Below, piece after piece: positions 1 through 5,880 of a stretch of 8,616 bases of DNA. The DNA comes from Ferrimicrobium sp. (lineage in GTDB: Bacteria > Actinomycetota > Acidimicrobiia > Acidimicrobiales > Acidimicrobiaceae), in contig DAHXNM010000342.1 of NCBI GenBank assembly GCA_027365375.1, positions 1 through 8,616 on the forward strand, in the 5' to 3' direction. The position numbers and the translations under genes are program-made. How positions within the stretch are numbered: the stretch's first letter is position 1; each line of letters opens with the position of its first letter. The notes under the pieces were generated by a model that searched no databases, was not told where the DNA came from, and saw only the letters and a list, made by a program, of their open reading frames with translations.

Positions 1-999
1 ACCGCCGCCAGCACCGACCGTCCGCACATCGATCGAGGAGGCGCGAATGGTCAGATCCCCAACCGAGGTCTCCCGCCCGACCTTCGGGATCGCCTGCTGC
101 ACAAGCGCCACGTCGGTGCTAGTGCCGCCCATGTCAAAGGTCAAGAGATCGCTGTAACCAGCTTGACTAGCGATCCATACCGCCCCAGAGACACCCCCGG
201 CAGGTCCACTCATCAGCATGTTCACAGGAGCAGCCGAGGCGACCTCCAACCCCATCAGGCCTCCATCAGAGCGAAGAATATGGAGACGAGCACCCGGTGC
301 ACGACGTCCAAGCTCGCTAGACAGATTGTTCAAGTACTGCGACGCGCGTGGTCGAACATAGGAGTTAGCCACGGTAGTCAGCGTCCGTTCATACTCCTTG
401 ATCTCAGGTAAGATCTTCGACGACAATGAGATCGGAATATCTGGAAAGATCTCCTCAGCTAACCGTGACACCTCAAGCTCGTGTTCGTCGTTTGTAAACG
501 AATTCATCAACGAAATCGTGAGTGCTTCGATGCCATGGGTGCGCAGACGCTCCAGCTCCTGCCGGAGTGCATCCTGATCTATGTGCCTGATTACTTGACC
601 GCGTGCATCAATTCTCTCCTTTACCTCGATCGTGTTCTCAAGCGACGCCAACGGCTCTGGCTTCGGCCAGACGATCCAGCCGGCGAGCCCGCCAGGGACA
701 AAAGAGCGAGCCACCTGTAGGATCTGCCGATACCCCTCTGTCACCACCAGACCTACCTTGGCTCCCTTGCCCTCAAGCACAGCGTTCGTCGCCACCGTAG
801 TACCATGCATCACCTGATTCAACTCACCAGGATCCACCGATGCCCGTTGAGTGATCAGATCTATTCCCTGCAAAACTGCGATCGACGGGTCTCCCGGCGT
901 TGATGGCACCTTCGCCCGATGAGTCGCTCCTGATTCCTCGTCTATGAGCAAGAGGTCAGTGAAGGTTCCTCCCACATCAACACCTAATCGATACCCCAT
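1..999 (-). CDS. hyuA: Hydantoinase A / 5-oxoprolinase-type ATPase subunit, 3' part missing (runs off the left edge)
   Basis: The minus-strand frame is open from an ATG at 999 to the window edge (333 codons, no stop), so only the N-terminal half of a protein of about 650-700 aa is present. Visible motifs of the HyuA/oxoprolinase ASKHA-fold family are DVGGTFTD (residues 8-15, phosphate loop), HGTTVATNAVLEGKGA (65-80), VKERIDARG (126-134), SGPAGG (264-269) and the second phosphate motif DMGGTSTD (289-296), followed by GAGGG at 329-333. Family members hydrolyse 5-oxoproline or N-substituted hydantoins with ATP, or form ketone carboxylases (acetone, acetophenone), usually with a HyuB partner that would lie beyond the left edge. 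The start is supported by a GAGGAG-type ribosome site about 8 nt upstream. The gene follows the CoA-transferase on the same strand after 168 nt, so it may be co-transcribed or have its own promoter. The family is secure; the substrate cannot be read from sequence. The symbol denotes family only. Confidence 0.93.
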   Translation of the reverse strand, partial: MGYRLGVDVGGTFTDLLLIDEESGATHRAKVPSTPGDPSIAVLQGIDLITQRASVDPGELNQVMHGTTVATNAVLEGKGAKVGLVVTEGYRQILQVARSFVPGGLAGWIVWPKPEPLASLENTIEVKERIDARGQVIRHIDQDALRQELERLRTHGIEALTISLMNSFTNDEHELEVSRLAEEIFPDIPISLSSKILPEIKEYERTLTTVANSYVRPRASQYLNNLSSELGRRAPGARLHILRSDGGLMGLEVASAAPVNMLMSGPAGGVSGAVWIASQAGYSDLLTFDMGGTSTDVALVQQAIPKVGRETSVGDLTIRASSIDVRTVGAGGG

Positions 1000-1167
1000 T
1001 CCTGTTCTCCTCTTCTCTCCCTAGCGGCCGATACCGACCACATCAGCTCATGAACAACCTTCCATCTATCCTCATCTCGGTCACCAAACCAGCTCTGGTT
1101 ACGTTTGCCTACGACTGTGATACGGAATCACCTTCCCGCGGCAGCCATCGCCAGTAGAGTCGCCTAC
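1000..1167 (-). other. 168-nt gap between CoA-transferase and hyuA-like gene, with small dyads
   Basis: No gene is visible here. Three short inverted repeats occur: AGTAG/CTACT (1153-1168, 6-nt loop) directly at the CoA-transferase stop, GTGAT/ATCAC (1117-1131, 5-nt spacer) and AACCAG/CTGGTT (1087-1100, 2-nt spacer). None has a T-run after it on the minus strand, so none is a clear intrinsic terminator. They could be operator sites or mRNA structure. The gap is long compared with the 12-nt junction upstream, which leaves room for a separate promoter for the hyuA-like gene, but I could not pick a convincing -35/-10 pair. Its last 20 nt hold the purine-rich ribosome site of that gene. Confidence 0.4.
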
Positions 1168-2391
1168 TTACACCACATCTCGCTCTCTGAGTGCGGCGAT
1201 CTCGTCCGCCGACAGGCCGAGCAGACCTCCTAGCACCTCCGAATTATGTTCACCCAGCTCAGGACCGACCCAACGAACTCTTCCTGGGGTGCCCATCAAC
1301 CGTGGTGCAACGTTGTGCATCTGGATGTCGCCAAAGCGCGGATGCTCCAGGGTAATGATGTCCTCTCGAGCCAAGAAGTGAGGGTCGGTCAACATCTCTG
1401 GAGCCCGGTAGATCTTGCCTTCGGGCACGCCGTGCGCTTGAAGCAGCTCCTCAAGTTGCTCGGTCTCAAGACTGCTCGTCCAGCGAGCGATAATCTCATC
1501 AAGCACCGCCTGATTAGCTCCGCGTGTGCTGTGGCTTACAAATCGAGGATCCTCGGCTAGCTCCGGCTGCCCCATGGCGAGTGTGAGTCGCGCAAAGACT
1601 GAGTCCTGATTGGCTGCGATTAGCAGAAGAAGGCCGTCTTTGGTCGGATAGATGTTCGAGGGAGCAATGTTAGGCAATACAGCCCCCGTGCGTTCGCGTA
1701 TATAGTCTCCTAGCGTGTACTCAGGGATCAAAGACTCCATCATCGCAAGTACCGCCTCGTAGATTGCTGTATCGACCACCTGTCCCTCACCGGTGATCGT
1801 CCGATTATGCACCGCCACCAAGGTACCAAGAGCTGCGAATGTGGCTGCTAGTGAGTCGCCAATAGAGATACCAGCTCTCGACGGGGGCGAGTCTGGGTCG
1901 CCGGTAACGTAGCGGATGCCACCCATCGCTTCGCCAATCGATCCAAACCCAGCTCGATTCGCATAAGGACCCGTCTGACCATAACCTGTGACCCGAACCA
2001 GGATAAGACCTGGGTTGATCTTCTTAAGCGTTGGGTAGTCAAGACCCCAGCGTTCAAGGGTTCCAGGACGAAAGTTCTCGAGCAGGACATCGGACTGGGC
2101 AACGAGCGATCGTACGAGTTCCTGCCCCTCCTCGGTTCGTAGGTTGATCGTGACAGAACGCTTTCCTCGTGCCACCACAGGCCACCACAGTGAAAGACCA
2201 TGAGGCTTCTCACGTCCCCACTCACGCATCGGATCACCTCGACCGGGATCCTCGAGTTTGATCACGTCAGCACCAAAATCAGCGAGCAGCTGACCACAAA
2301 ATGGACCAGCTAAGAGCTGTCCCATCTCGATCACTCGAAGATCTTCGAGCGGGAGCCGCTCCGGGGTATCCTTAGCATCAATGGTATCCAT
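1168..2391 (-). CDS. CaiB/BaiF family (class III) CoA-transferase
   Basis: The 407-aa product has the full length of the family that moves CoA between carboxylic acids in the cytoplasm (formyl-CoA:oxalate, succinyl-CoA:dicarboxylate and carnitine-type transferases). It shows the N-terminal signature VIEMGQLLAGPFCGQLLADFGADVIKLE spread over residues 20-47, NFRPG (106-110), VTGYGQTGPY (134-143), and GISIGDSLAA, in which D179 matches the catalytic Asp that forms the mixed anhydride. The start is an ATG with AAGGAG 4 nt upstream, and the regulator's TAA stop abuts this ribosome site, so the two genes form an operon. Next to an HMG-CoA-lyase-type gene, a succinyl-CoA-dependent activator of 3-hydroxy-3-methylglutarate or a similar dicarboxylate is the likeliest role, comparable to the succinate-hydroxymethylglutarate CoA-transferase group. 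The class and active site are seen in the sequence; the substrate is inferred. Confidence 0.93.
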   Translation of the reverse strand: MDTIDAKDTPERLPLEDLRVIEMGQLLAGPFCGQLLADFGADVIKLEDPGRGDPMREWGREKPHGLSLWWPVVARGKRSVTINLRTEEGQELVRSLVAQSDVLLENFRPGTLERWGLDYPTLKKINPGLILVRVTGYGQTGPYANRAGFGSIGEAMGGIRYVTGDPDSPPSRAGISIGDSLAATFAALGTLVAVHNRTITGEGQVVDTAIYEAVLAMMESLIPEYTLGDYIRERTGAVLPNIAPSNIYPTKDGLLLLIAANQDSVFARLTLAMGQPELAEDPRFVSHSTRGANQAVLDEIIARWTSSLETEQLEELLQAHGVPEGKIYRAPEMLTDPHFLAREDIITLEHPRFGDIQMHNVAPRLMGTPGRVRWVGPELGEHNSEVLGGLLGLSADEIAALRERDVV

Positions 2392-2403
2392 ACTGCTCCT
2401 TCC

Positions 2404-3072
2404 TTACCGATAGACCGACCGTGCAGCGAAGATGTGGCACTTCATGACCGACTCTGCCCACTCGGGGTCTCGAGCTGTGAGCGCATCAAGAAGTTCGCGA
2501 TGGTGCGACATCGACCTACCGAGTTCGTGCGCGCTGTAACGCTGGAACGTGGCCCGGACACGTGCGAGCTCCATAATCGACTGGACCTGCTCCGACAGCC
2601 GGTAGTTCTCCGATCCACTGACAATAAGGGTGTGAAACTGATTGTTCAGACTCGCGATCTGATCCTCGAAGCCATCGGGTCGATCGGCGGCAAAACGCTC
2701 CATCCCGTCGGCAAGCTTGCGTGCGACAACAAGGTCTTCCTCAGAGAGTCTCAGTGCCGCCTGCCTAGCCGCGTGCGGTTCAAGAACTCCACGAAGCGCA
2801 AACACCTCGCTTATATCCTCTGCCCTCCAGCCAAGTACACGAGCTCCGCGATGAGGAGCTATCTCAATAAACCCCTCAACCTGAAGCCTGCGAAGTGCCT
2901 CACGAATGGGTGTTCTTGAGACCCCAAAGCGTTCGGCCAAGGACTCCTCGCGCAGTAGTTGTCCAGCCGTGAACTCTCCTGCGACGAGCTGCTCGCGAAG
3001 CTTATTGTATACATCAGCACCTATATCTCCCAATATTGCTCCACTTTCCACCCGACAGAACTGATTTTGCAT
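2404..3072 (-). CDS. GntR-family transcriptional regulator, FadR/FCD subgroup
   Basis: The 222-aa product has a winged helix-turn-helix at about residues 18-80, with the hallmark stretch LAERFGVSRTPIREALRRLQ (45-64), EGF (66-68) and the wing HRGARV (74-79). An all-helical FCD effector domain follows to the C-terminus. In the FCD domain the usual metal-binding histidines appear as H147, H190 or H191, and H213, but the Asp four residues before the first His is Asn (N143). Such proteins bind a small carboxylic acid and usually repress their own divergent catabolic operon. The gene heads the operon with the CoA-transferase and diverges from the lyase, so those are its probable targets. The ATG at 3072 has no clear ribosome site. 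A TTG at 3033, preceded by GGAG, is an alternative start that would shorten the protein by 13 residues without touching the HTH. Confidence 0.92.
   Translation of the reverse strand: MQNQFCRVESGAILGDIGADVYNKLREQLVAGEFTAGQLLREESLAERFGVSRTPIREALRRLQVEGFIEIAPHRGARVLGWRAEDISEVFALRGVLEPHAARQAALRLSEEDLVVARKLADGMERFAADRPDGFEDQIASLNNQFHTLIVSGSENYRLSEQVQSIMELARVRATFQRYSAHELGRSMSHHRELLDALTARDPEWAESVMKCHIFAARSVYR
3005..3014. promoter_or_regulatory. GntR-type operator-like site inside the 5' end of the regulator gene
   Basis: TTGTATACAT contains the perfect 8-bp palindrome TGTATACA and resembles the TTGTATACAA-type sites known for FCD-group GntR proteins. It lies in the first codons of the regulator's HTH domain, 62 bp centre to centre from the second site. 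It could be codon coincidence; binding is not shown. Confidence 0.35.
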
Positions 3073-3076
3073 ACAA
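3067..3076. promoter_or_regulatory. GntR-type operator-like site overlapping a putative -10 of the lyase promoter
   Basis: TTGCATACAA is a near-palindrome with TTG/CAA half-sites of the FCD-GntR type. It overlaps TACAAT (3072-3077), a good -10 hexamer reading towards the lyase gene, although no convincing -35 was found at 16-18 nt. It also covers the proposed ATG of the regulator. A repressor bound here would block both directions, which suits a divergent autoregulated cluster. Inference only. Confidence 0.4.
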
Positions 3077-3170
3077 TATCACACCCAAATCTCCCTCGCA
3101 CGAAAACTTGGAGAGAAAGAGCAAAGCGCCTAGAGTAAACAGAGATGGCTACCCCGAGAGAGGAAAGACG

Positions 3171-4082
3171 ATGGGCCAACCGCGGATCGAGATTGTTGAA
3201 GTGTCGCCACGAGATGGACTTCAAAACGAAGCTACTCCATTTTCGACAGACGAGAAGGTGGCCCTGATTGAGGGCTGCCTATCGGCAGGGCTGGAAAGAA
3301 TCGAGGTTGCTAGCTTTGTTAACCCAGCCAGGGTGCCGCAGATGGCTGACGCAGAGGCTGTACTTGGACGGCTCAGTCCTAAAGCCTTCGGCGGCGCTAT
3401 AGGCCTAGTTCTTAACGATCGCGGACTCGACCGTGCACTTGCGACACCGCTTCGGGAGATCAACTACGTGGTAGTTGTTACCGAGACATTCTCGCAGAAA
3501 AACCAAGGGAAGTCCGTCGAAGCTAACCTCGCGATGGCCGCCACTGTCACGCAACGTGCCAAAGAGGCAGGCCTTCGCACTTCGATCACCATCTCAGCTG
3601 CTTTTGGTTGTCCTTACGAAGGAGAGGTCACCGCCGAACAGCTTTACGCTATCGTGAAGAGAGTTGCAGACCTCGAACCCTTTGAGATCGCGATCGCCGA
3701 TACCATTGGGGTTGCCGTTCCAAAAGACGTGCATGAGCGAATGCAGGGAGTCCGCAAGATCATCGGGTCGCGCCCAATTCAGCTTCGCTGCCACTTTCAC
3801 AATACGCGCAACACTGGTCTTGCCAACGCAATGGCCGCCGTTGAAGAGGGGATCACCATCCTCGATGCATCGCTTGGAGGAATCGGTGGTTGCCCGTTTG
3901 CCCCTAACGCCACCGGCAACATCCCCACGGAGGACCTCGTCTACATGTTGGAGCGCTCTGGATATGAACTCAGGGTAGATCTCCCAAGCCTCTTCCCGGT
4001 GGTTGAGCTCCTGAGCCACAAACTGCCTAACCCGGTACCTGGCCTACTGACCCGAGCTGGAATCTTTCCCCCGTTAACCTAA
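3171..4082 (+). CDS. Hydroxymethylglutaryl-CoA lyase-type enzyme (HMGL-like, DRE-TIM metallolyase)
   Basis: The 303-aa product has the usual family length when it starts at the ATG at 3171, which has GAGAGGAAAG just upstream. The frame stays open back to 3036, but that would add about 45 unrelated residues overlapping the regulator. HMG-CoA lyase cleaves HMG-CoA to acetyl-CoA and acetoacetate. Conserved elements are VSPRDGLQNE (11-20, with catalytic R14 and metal ligand D15), IEVASFVNP (44-52, E45), AFGCPYEG (144-151), DTIGV (177-181), metal-ligand HxH in RCHFHNT (H208, H210), and the active-site loop GGIGGCPFAPNATGN with catalytic C241 and N250, followed by TEDLVYMLE. The HxH stretch reads CHFHNTRNTGLAN instead of the mitochondrial-type HCHDTYGQALAN, so a related acyl-CoA such as citramalyl-CoA cannot be excluded. 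The gene is divergent from the regulator and CoA-transferase. Confidence 0.9.
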   Translation: MGQPRIEIVEVSPRDGLQNEATPFSTDEKVALIEGCLSAGLERIEVASFVNPARVPQMADAEAVLGRLSPKAFGGAIGLVLNDRGLDRALATPLREINYVVVVTETFSQKNQGKSVEANLAMAATVTQRAKEAGLRTSITISAAFGCPYEGEVTAEQLYAIVKRVADLEPFEIAIADTIGVAVPKDVHERMQGVRKIIGSRPIQLRCHFHNTRNTGLANAMAAVEEGITILDASLGGIGGCPFAPNATGNIPTEDLVYMLERSGYELRVDLPSLFPVVELLSHKLPNPVPGLLTRAGIFPPLT

Positions 4083-4112
4083 AATCTGCTGCGGCCAATA
4101 GCCGGTTCGCTC

Positions 4113-4131
4113 GCCAGCGTCAGCTGCTGGC
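4113..4131. terminator. Weak hairpin between convergent genes
   Basis: GCCAGC (4113-4118) and GCTGGC (4126-4131) can pair with a 7-nt loop in the short space where the lyase and dehydratase genes converge. It overlaps the last codons of the dehydratase and has no T-run on either side. It is a possible bidirectional terminator only by position. Confidence 0.25.
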
Positions 4132-5064
4132 TACCTGCTTTACCAGGTCTGAAGGGTCTGAATTCGCACCACAGAATATAATTCCAAGACGATCATTGTT
4201 TTTGGTTTCGATCTTGCCAGCTAGCAACGCCGCGAGTGCTGCCACTCCTCCGTACTCGCCCACAAGACGAAACTCATCCCAGAGCCGCTGTCTAGCGACA
4301 ATCATCTCCTCCTCGTCAACAAGTACAGACTCGACCCCCATGGATGAGAGCAGCTGATAAGCAAGATCGCCACAGCGACGGGCGCCCAAGGAGTCCGCCG
4401 CTACTCCTGCCACCTCGACGTCCACCGGACCACCGGCTTCAAGTGCCTTGCGAATCGTGGGTGCTAGTGTCGGCTCTACCGCAATCACACGCGTATCTTC
4501 GGGCATCGCAAGCCGTATGCCAGCGACGAGCCCGCCACCACCAGCCGCGACCACAACAACATCGATACCGCCAGCCTGCTCCAAGAACTCAAGTCCCGCC
4601 GTGCCCTGTCCTGCCACAACCTCCTCCTGATCATATGCATGGACGAACAACGCCCGGCTCACCTGTTGACGGGCGAGAGCGAAGTCGTAAGCGTCGCCGT
4701 AGCGCTCACCATGGACGACTACCGTGGCCCCTAAGGTGCGCAGCCGCTCTAACTTGACGGGGCTCGATGTCTCAGGCACGACGATCTCTGCATGGATCCC
4801 AAGCCTGTGAGCAGCGTAGGCGAGTGCAAGGCCAGCGTTGCCGCCCGACGCACCGATTACGCCCGCATCACCAATTGCTCCAGCCTCTTGGGCGGCGAGC
4901 ACCCGGTTGAAGGCTCCCCTCGCCTTAAACGAACCCGTAACCTGCAGCGCTTCAAGCTTGATTATTGGCCGCGACGGGTGTTCGTCCCACCTTATCACCG
5001 GGGTTTCACGCACCCAAGGGGCGATCCTACGTTGAGCCAGAAGCACGTCGGCTGGAGTAATCAT
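4120..5064 (-). CDS. PLP-dependent threonine/serine dehydratase-like protein (no ACT domain)
   Basis: The 314-aa product is a fold-type II PLP enzyme of the threonine ammonia-lyase/serine racemase group. Seen are TGSFKARGA (43-51) with K47 as the Schiff-base lysine, the substrate loop SGGNAG (73-78), the phosphate-binding glycine loop GGGGLVAG (175-182), EPT (197-199) and a C-terminal CGAN (298-301) whose Cys takes the place of the residue facing the pyridine nitrogen. The family deaminates L-threonine or L-serine to the 2-keto acid and ammonia, or racemises serine. The absence of a regulatory domain fits a catabolic rather than an isoleucine-biosynthetic enzyme. A TAG lies in frame 10-12 nt upstream, so the ATG at 5064 is the only plausible start. 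Its GGAG is only 2 nt away, and both lie in a perfect dyad. The gene converges on the lyase; whether it belongs to that pathway is unknown. Confidence 0.87.
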   Translation of the reverse strand: MITPADVLLAQRRIAPWVRETPVIRWDEHPSRPIIKLEALQVTGSFKARGAFNRVLAAQEAGAIGDAGVIGASGGNAGLALAYAAHRLGIHAEIVVPETSSPVKLERLRTLGATVVVHGERYGDAYDFALARQQVSRALFVHAYDQEEVVAGQGTAGLEFLEQAGGIDVVVVAAGGGGLVAGIRLAMPEDTRVIAVEPTLAPTIRKALEAGGPVDVEVAGVAADSLGARRCGDLAYQLLSSMGVESVLVDEEEMIVARQRLWDEFRLVGEYGGVAALAALLAGKIETKNNDRLGIIFCGANSDPSDLVKQVASS

Positions 5065-5072
5065 TACTCCAG
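5052..5072. promoter_or_regulatory. Perfect 21-bp dyad over the dehydratase start codon
   Basis: The arms CTGGAGTAAT (5052-5061) and ATTACTCCAG (5063-5072) are perfectly complementary around one central base. In the dehydratase mRNA this would give a 9-bp stem with a UGA loop that traps the GGAG ribosome site and the AUG. As DNA it is a strong symmetric operator candidate. The symmetry is seen directly; the function is inferred. Confidence 0.75.
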
Positions 5073-5111
5073 GCTACCGACACTCCACGCTGCCGCGGAC
5101 ATCCTCCCCAC

Positions 5112-5171
5112 CCCTATGGACGGCGTTCCTAGATCGCTCGCGCGGCCCCGTCAGTTCGTAGCTCCATAGGG
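5112..5171. repeat. Separated 9-bp inverted repeat upstream of the dehydratase
   Basis: CCCTATGGA (5112-5120) is repeated as its complement TCCATAGGG (5163-5171), 42 bp apart, with a GC-rich interior. It lies 40-110 bp upstream of the dehydratase start, where promoter-proximal control sites would be. A matched pair this long can also arise by chance in a kilobase. Confidence 0.4.
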
Positions 5172-5195
5172 TAGCTGTGTTGTGTCTTATTCGAG

Positions 5196-5393
5196 CTAGC
5201 GCGACATCCATGCACACACCTCGACCGCATGTCTTCGGGCGGTCGAGATCATATCCCTAGCTATACTCACGTCCGCGTCGTCGGTAAAAAGTTGATGGTG
5301 GATGAGCAACCCACTCGAAATAGCTATTATGAGATCTACCAATAATACCATTAGTATTGGCATTGGCTGACAGCTTCGGCAGTATGGTGACAA
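5196..5393 (-). pseudogene. Possible C-terminal remnant of a TetR-family regulator
   Basis: The frame can start only at a TTG (5393) and gives 65 aa. The stretch VDLIIAISSGLLIHHQ followed by ADVSIARDMISTARRHAVE resembles the last two helices of TetR-type ligand domains. No HTH domain is present upstream in any frame, an in-frame TAA lies four codons before the TTG, and there is no ribosome site. I read it as a decayed fragment rather than a gene. It could also be a chance open frame; the family match is by eye. Confidence 0.25.
5339..5360. repeat. 22-bp imperfect palindrome, operator-like
   Basis: CCAATAATA (5339-5347) pairs with TAGTATTGG (5352-5360) with one mismatch across a 4-base centre. 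It is AT-rich and lies at the 5' end of the putative TetR remnant, so it could be a leftover regulator-binding site. Confidence 0.4.
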
Positions 5394-5428
5394 GAATCTA
5401 GCTTAACTACCCCATCAGATATCGATGA

Positions 5429-5698
5429 AATTGTCGCGGGAACACACCCAAAGAAGTTGAGTTAGTAGCGGTCAAAGACAAGATCTACCAACGTAGGCCA
5501 CCAGCAACCGGAAAGATAAATCGCCTTCAACAGTATGCTCTATCAGCACTGTTGCATCAACACTCCATCACAGCCATGCTGTCGGAACGGACTAGTACTC
5601 ACCGAATTAGCAAAATACTCAAAGCCAAACTCGGCAGCAATCCTTATACATGGATGTCGATTCGCGACCTCTTACTCCCTAGTCACAAAATTCTTTAG
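5429..5698 (+). pseudogene. 89-codon open frame without a start codon, unrecognised
   Basis: From the TGA at 5426 to the TAG at 5696 the plus strand is open for 89 codons, yet the first possible initiator (TTG at 5552) comes only after 41 codons and has no ribosome site. The translation has an ordinary, protein-like composition with Lys/Arg/Leu-rich helices, for example GKINRLQQYALSALLHQ and HRISKILKAKLGS. It ends in DLLLPSHKIL. I do not recognise a family. It may be the C-terminal piece of a broken gene, or a chance opening in AT-richer DNA. Confidence 0.2.
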
Positions 5699-5789
5699 CA
5701 ACGCTATGAGAGAAGATTGCATCAGCGTGATTAACACCTAATGTATTTCTATTCTTCTGTCTATTCCTCCTCGCGACTTAAACTGACTC

Positions 5790-5803
5790 ATGTTCACGAA
5801 CAT
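5790..5803. repeat. 14-bp dyad downstream of the MFS gene
   Basis: ATGTTC and GAACAT flank a 2-base centre, 77 bp beyond the MFS stop. No T-run follows, so it is not a typical terminator. Half-site orientation (GTTC then GAAC) is opposite to the Gram-positive LexA box. Confidence 0.35.
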
Positions 5804-5880
5804 ACCGTCATCACCTGTGTAGCAACGCGACCTGCGCGGGTATCCCAACACCGGAGGCCGAAGGCAGCGTCTAGGTAGTC

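Larger units (their letters stand above)
5073..5880. other. About 0.8 kb AT-richer stretch without a convincing intact gene
   Basis: Between the dehydratase and the MFS gene no frame on either strand looks like a complete protein with a start, ribosome site and recognisable family. Composition is visibly richer in A/T than in the flanking genes. Contents that can be named are a possible TetR C-terminal remnant on the minus strand, a start-less open frame on the plus strand and three inverted repeats, each listed separately. The whole stretch looks like decayed genes or a long regulatory and junk spacer; no transposase or integrase signature was recognised. Confidence 0.5.

Noticed and set aside
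163..817. Plus-strand open frames of 61-82 codons at the left end
   Set aside because: They lie inside and opposite to the HyuA-type gene, whose motifs are unmistakable; the translations are low-complexity Pro/Arg/Ser-rich shadows.
1116..1132. CRP-like TGTGA...TCAC sequence
   Set aside because: The spacing between half-sites is one base too long for the CRP consensus, and no other CRP-type sites are seen.
3009..3037. Promoter-like TTGGGA / TACAAT pair on the minus strand within the regulator gene
   Set aside because: It would start transcription inside the HTH coding region and leave no plausible gene start; the hexamers are explained by the coding sequence and the operator-like palindrome.
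3036..3170. N-terminal extension of the lyase to 348 aa from an ATG at 3036
   Set aside because: The extra residues match nothing in the family and overlap the divergent regulator. The ATG at 3171 has a good ribosome site and gives the normal length.
5535..5741. 68-aa plus-strand open frame
   Set aside because: Cysteine-rich, no ribosome site and no recognisable pattern; it overlaps another open frame, and neither is convincing.
5790..5803. LexA/SOS-box-like palindrome
   Set aside because: The half-sites are in the reverse order (GTTC then GAAC) with a 2-bp spacer, unlike the Gram-positive GAAC-N4-GTTC box, and there is no gene start nearby.
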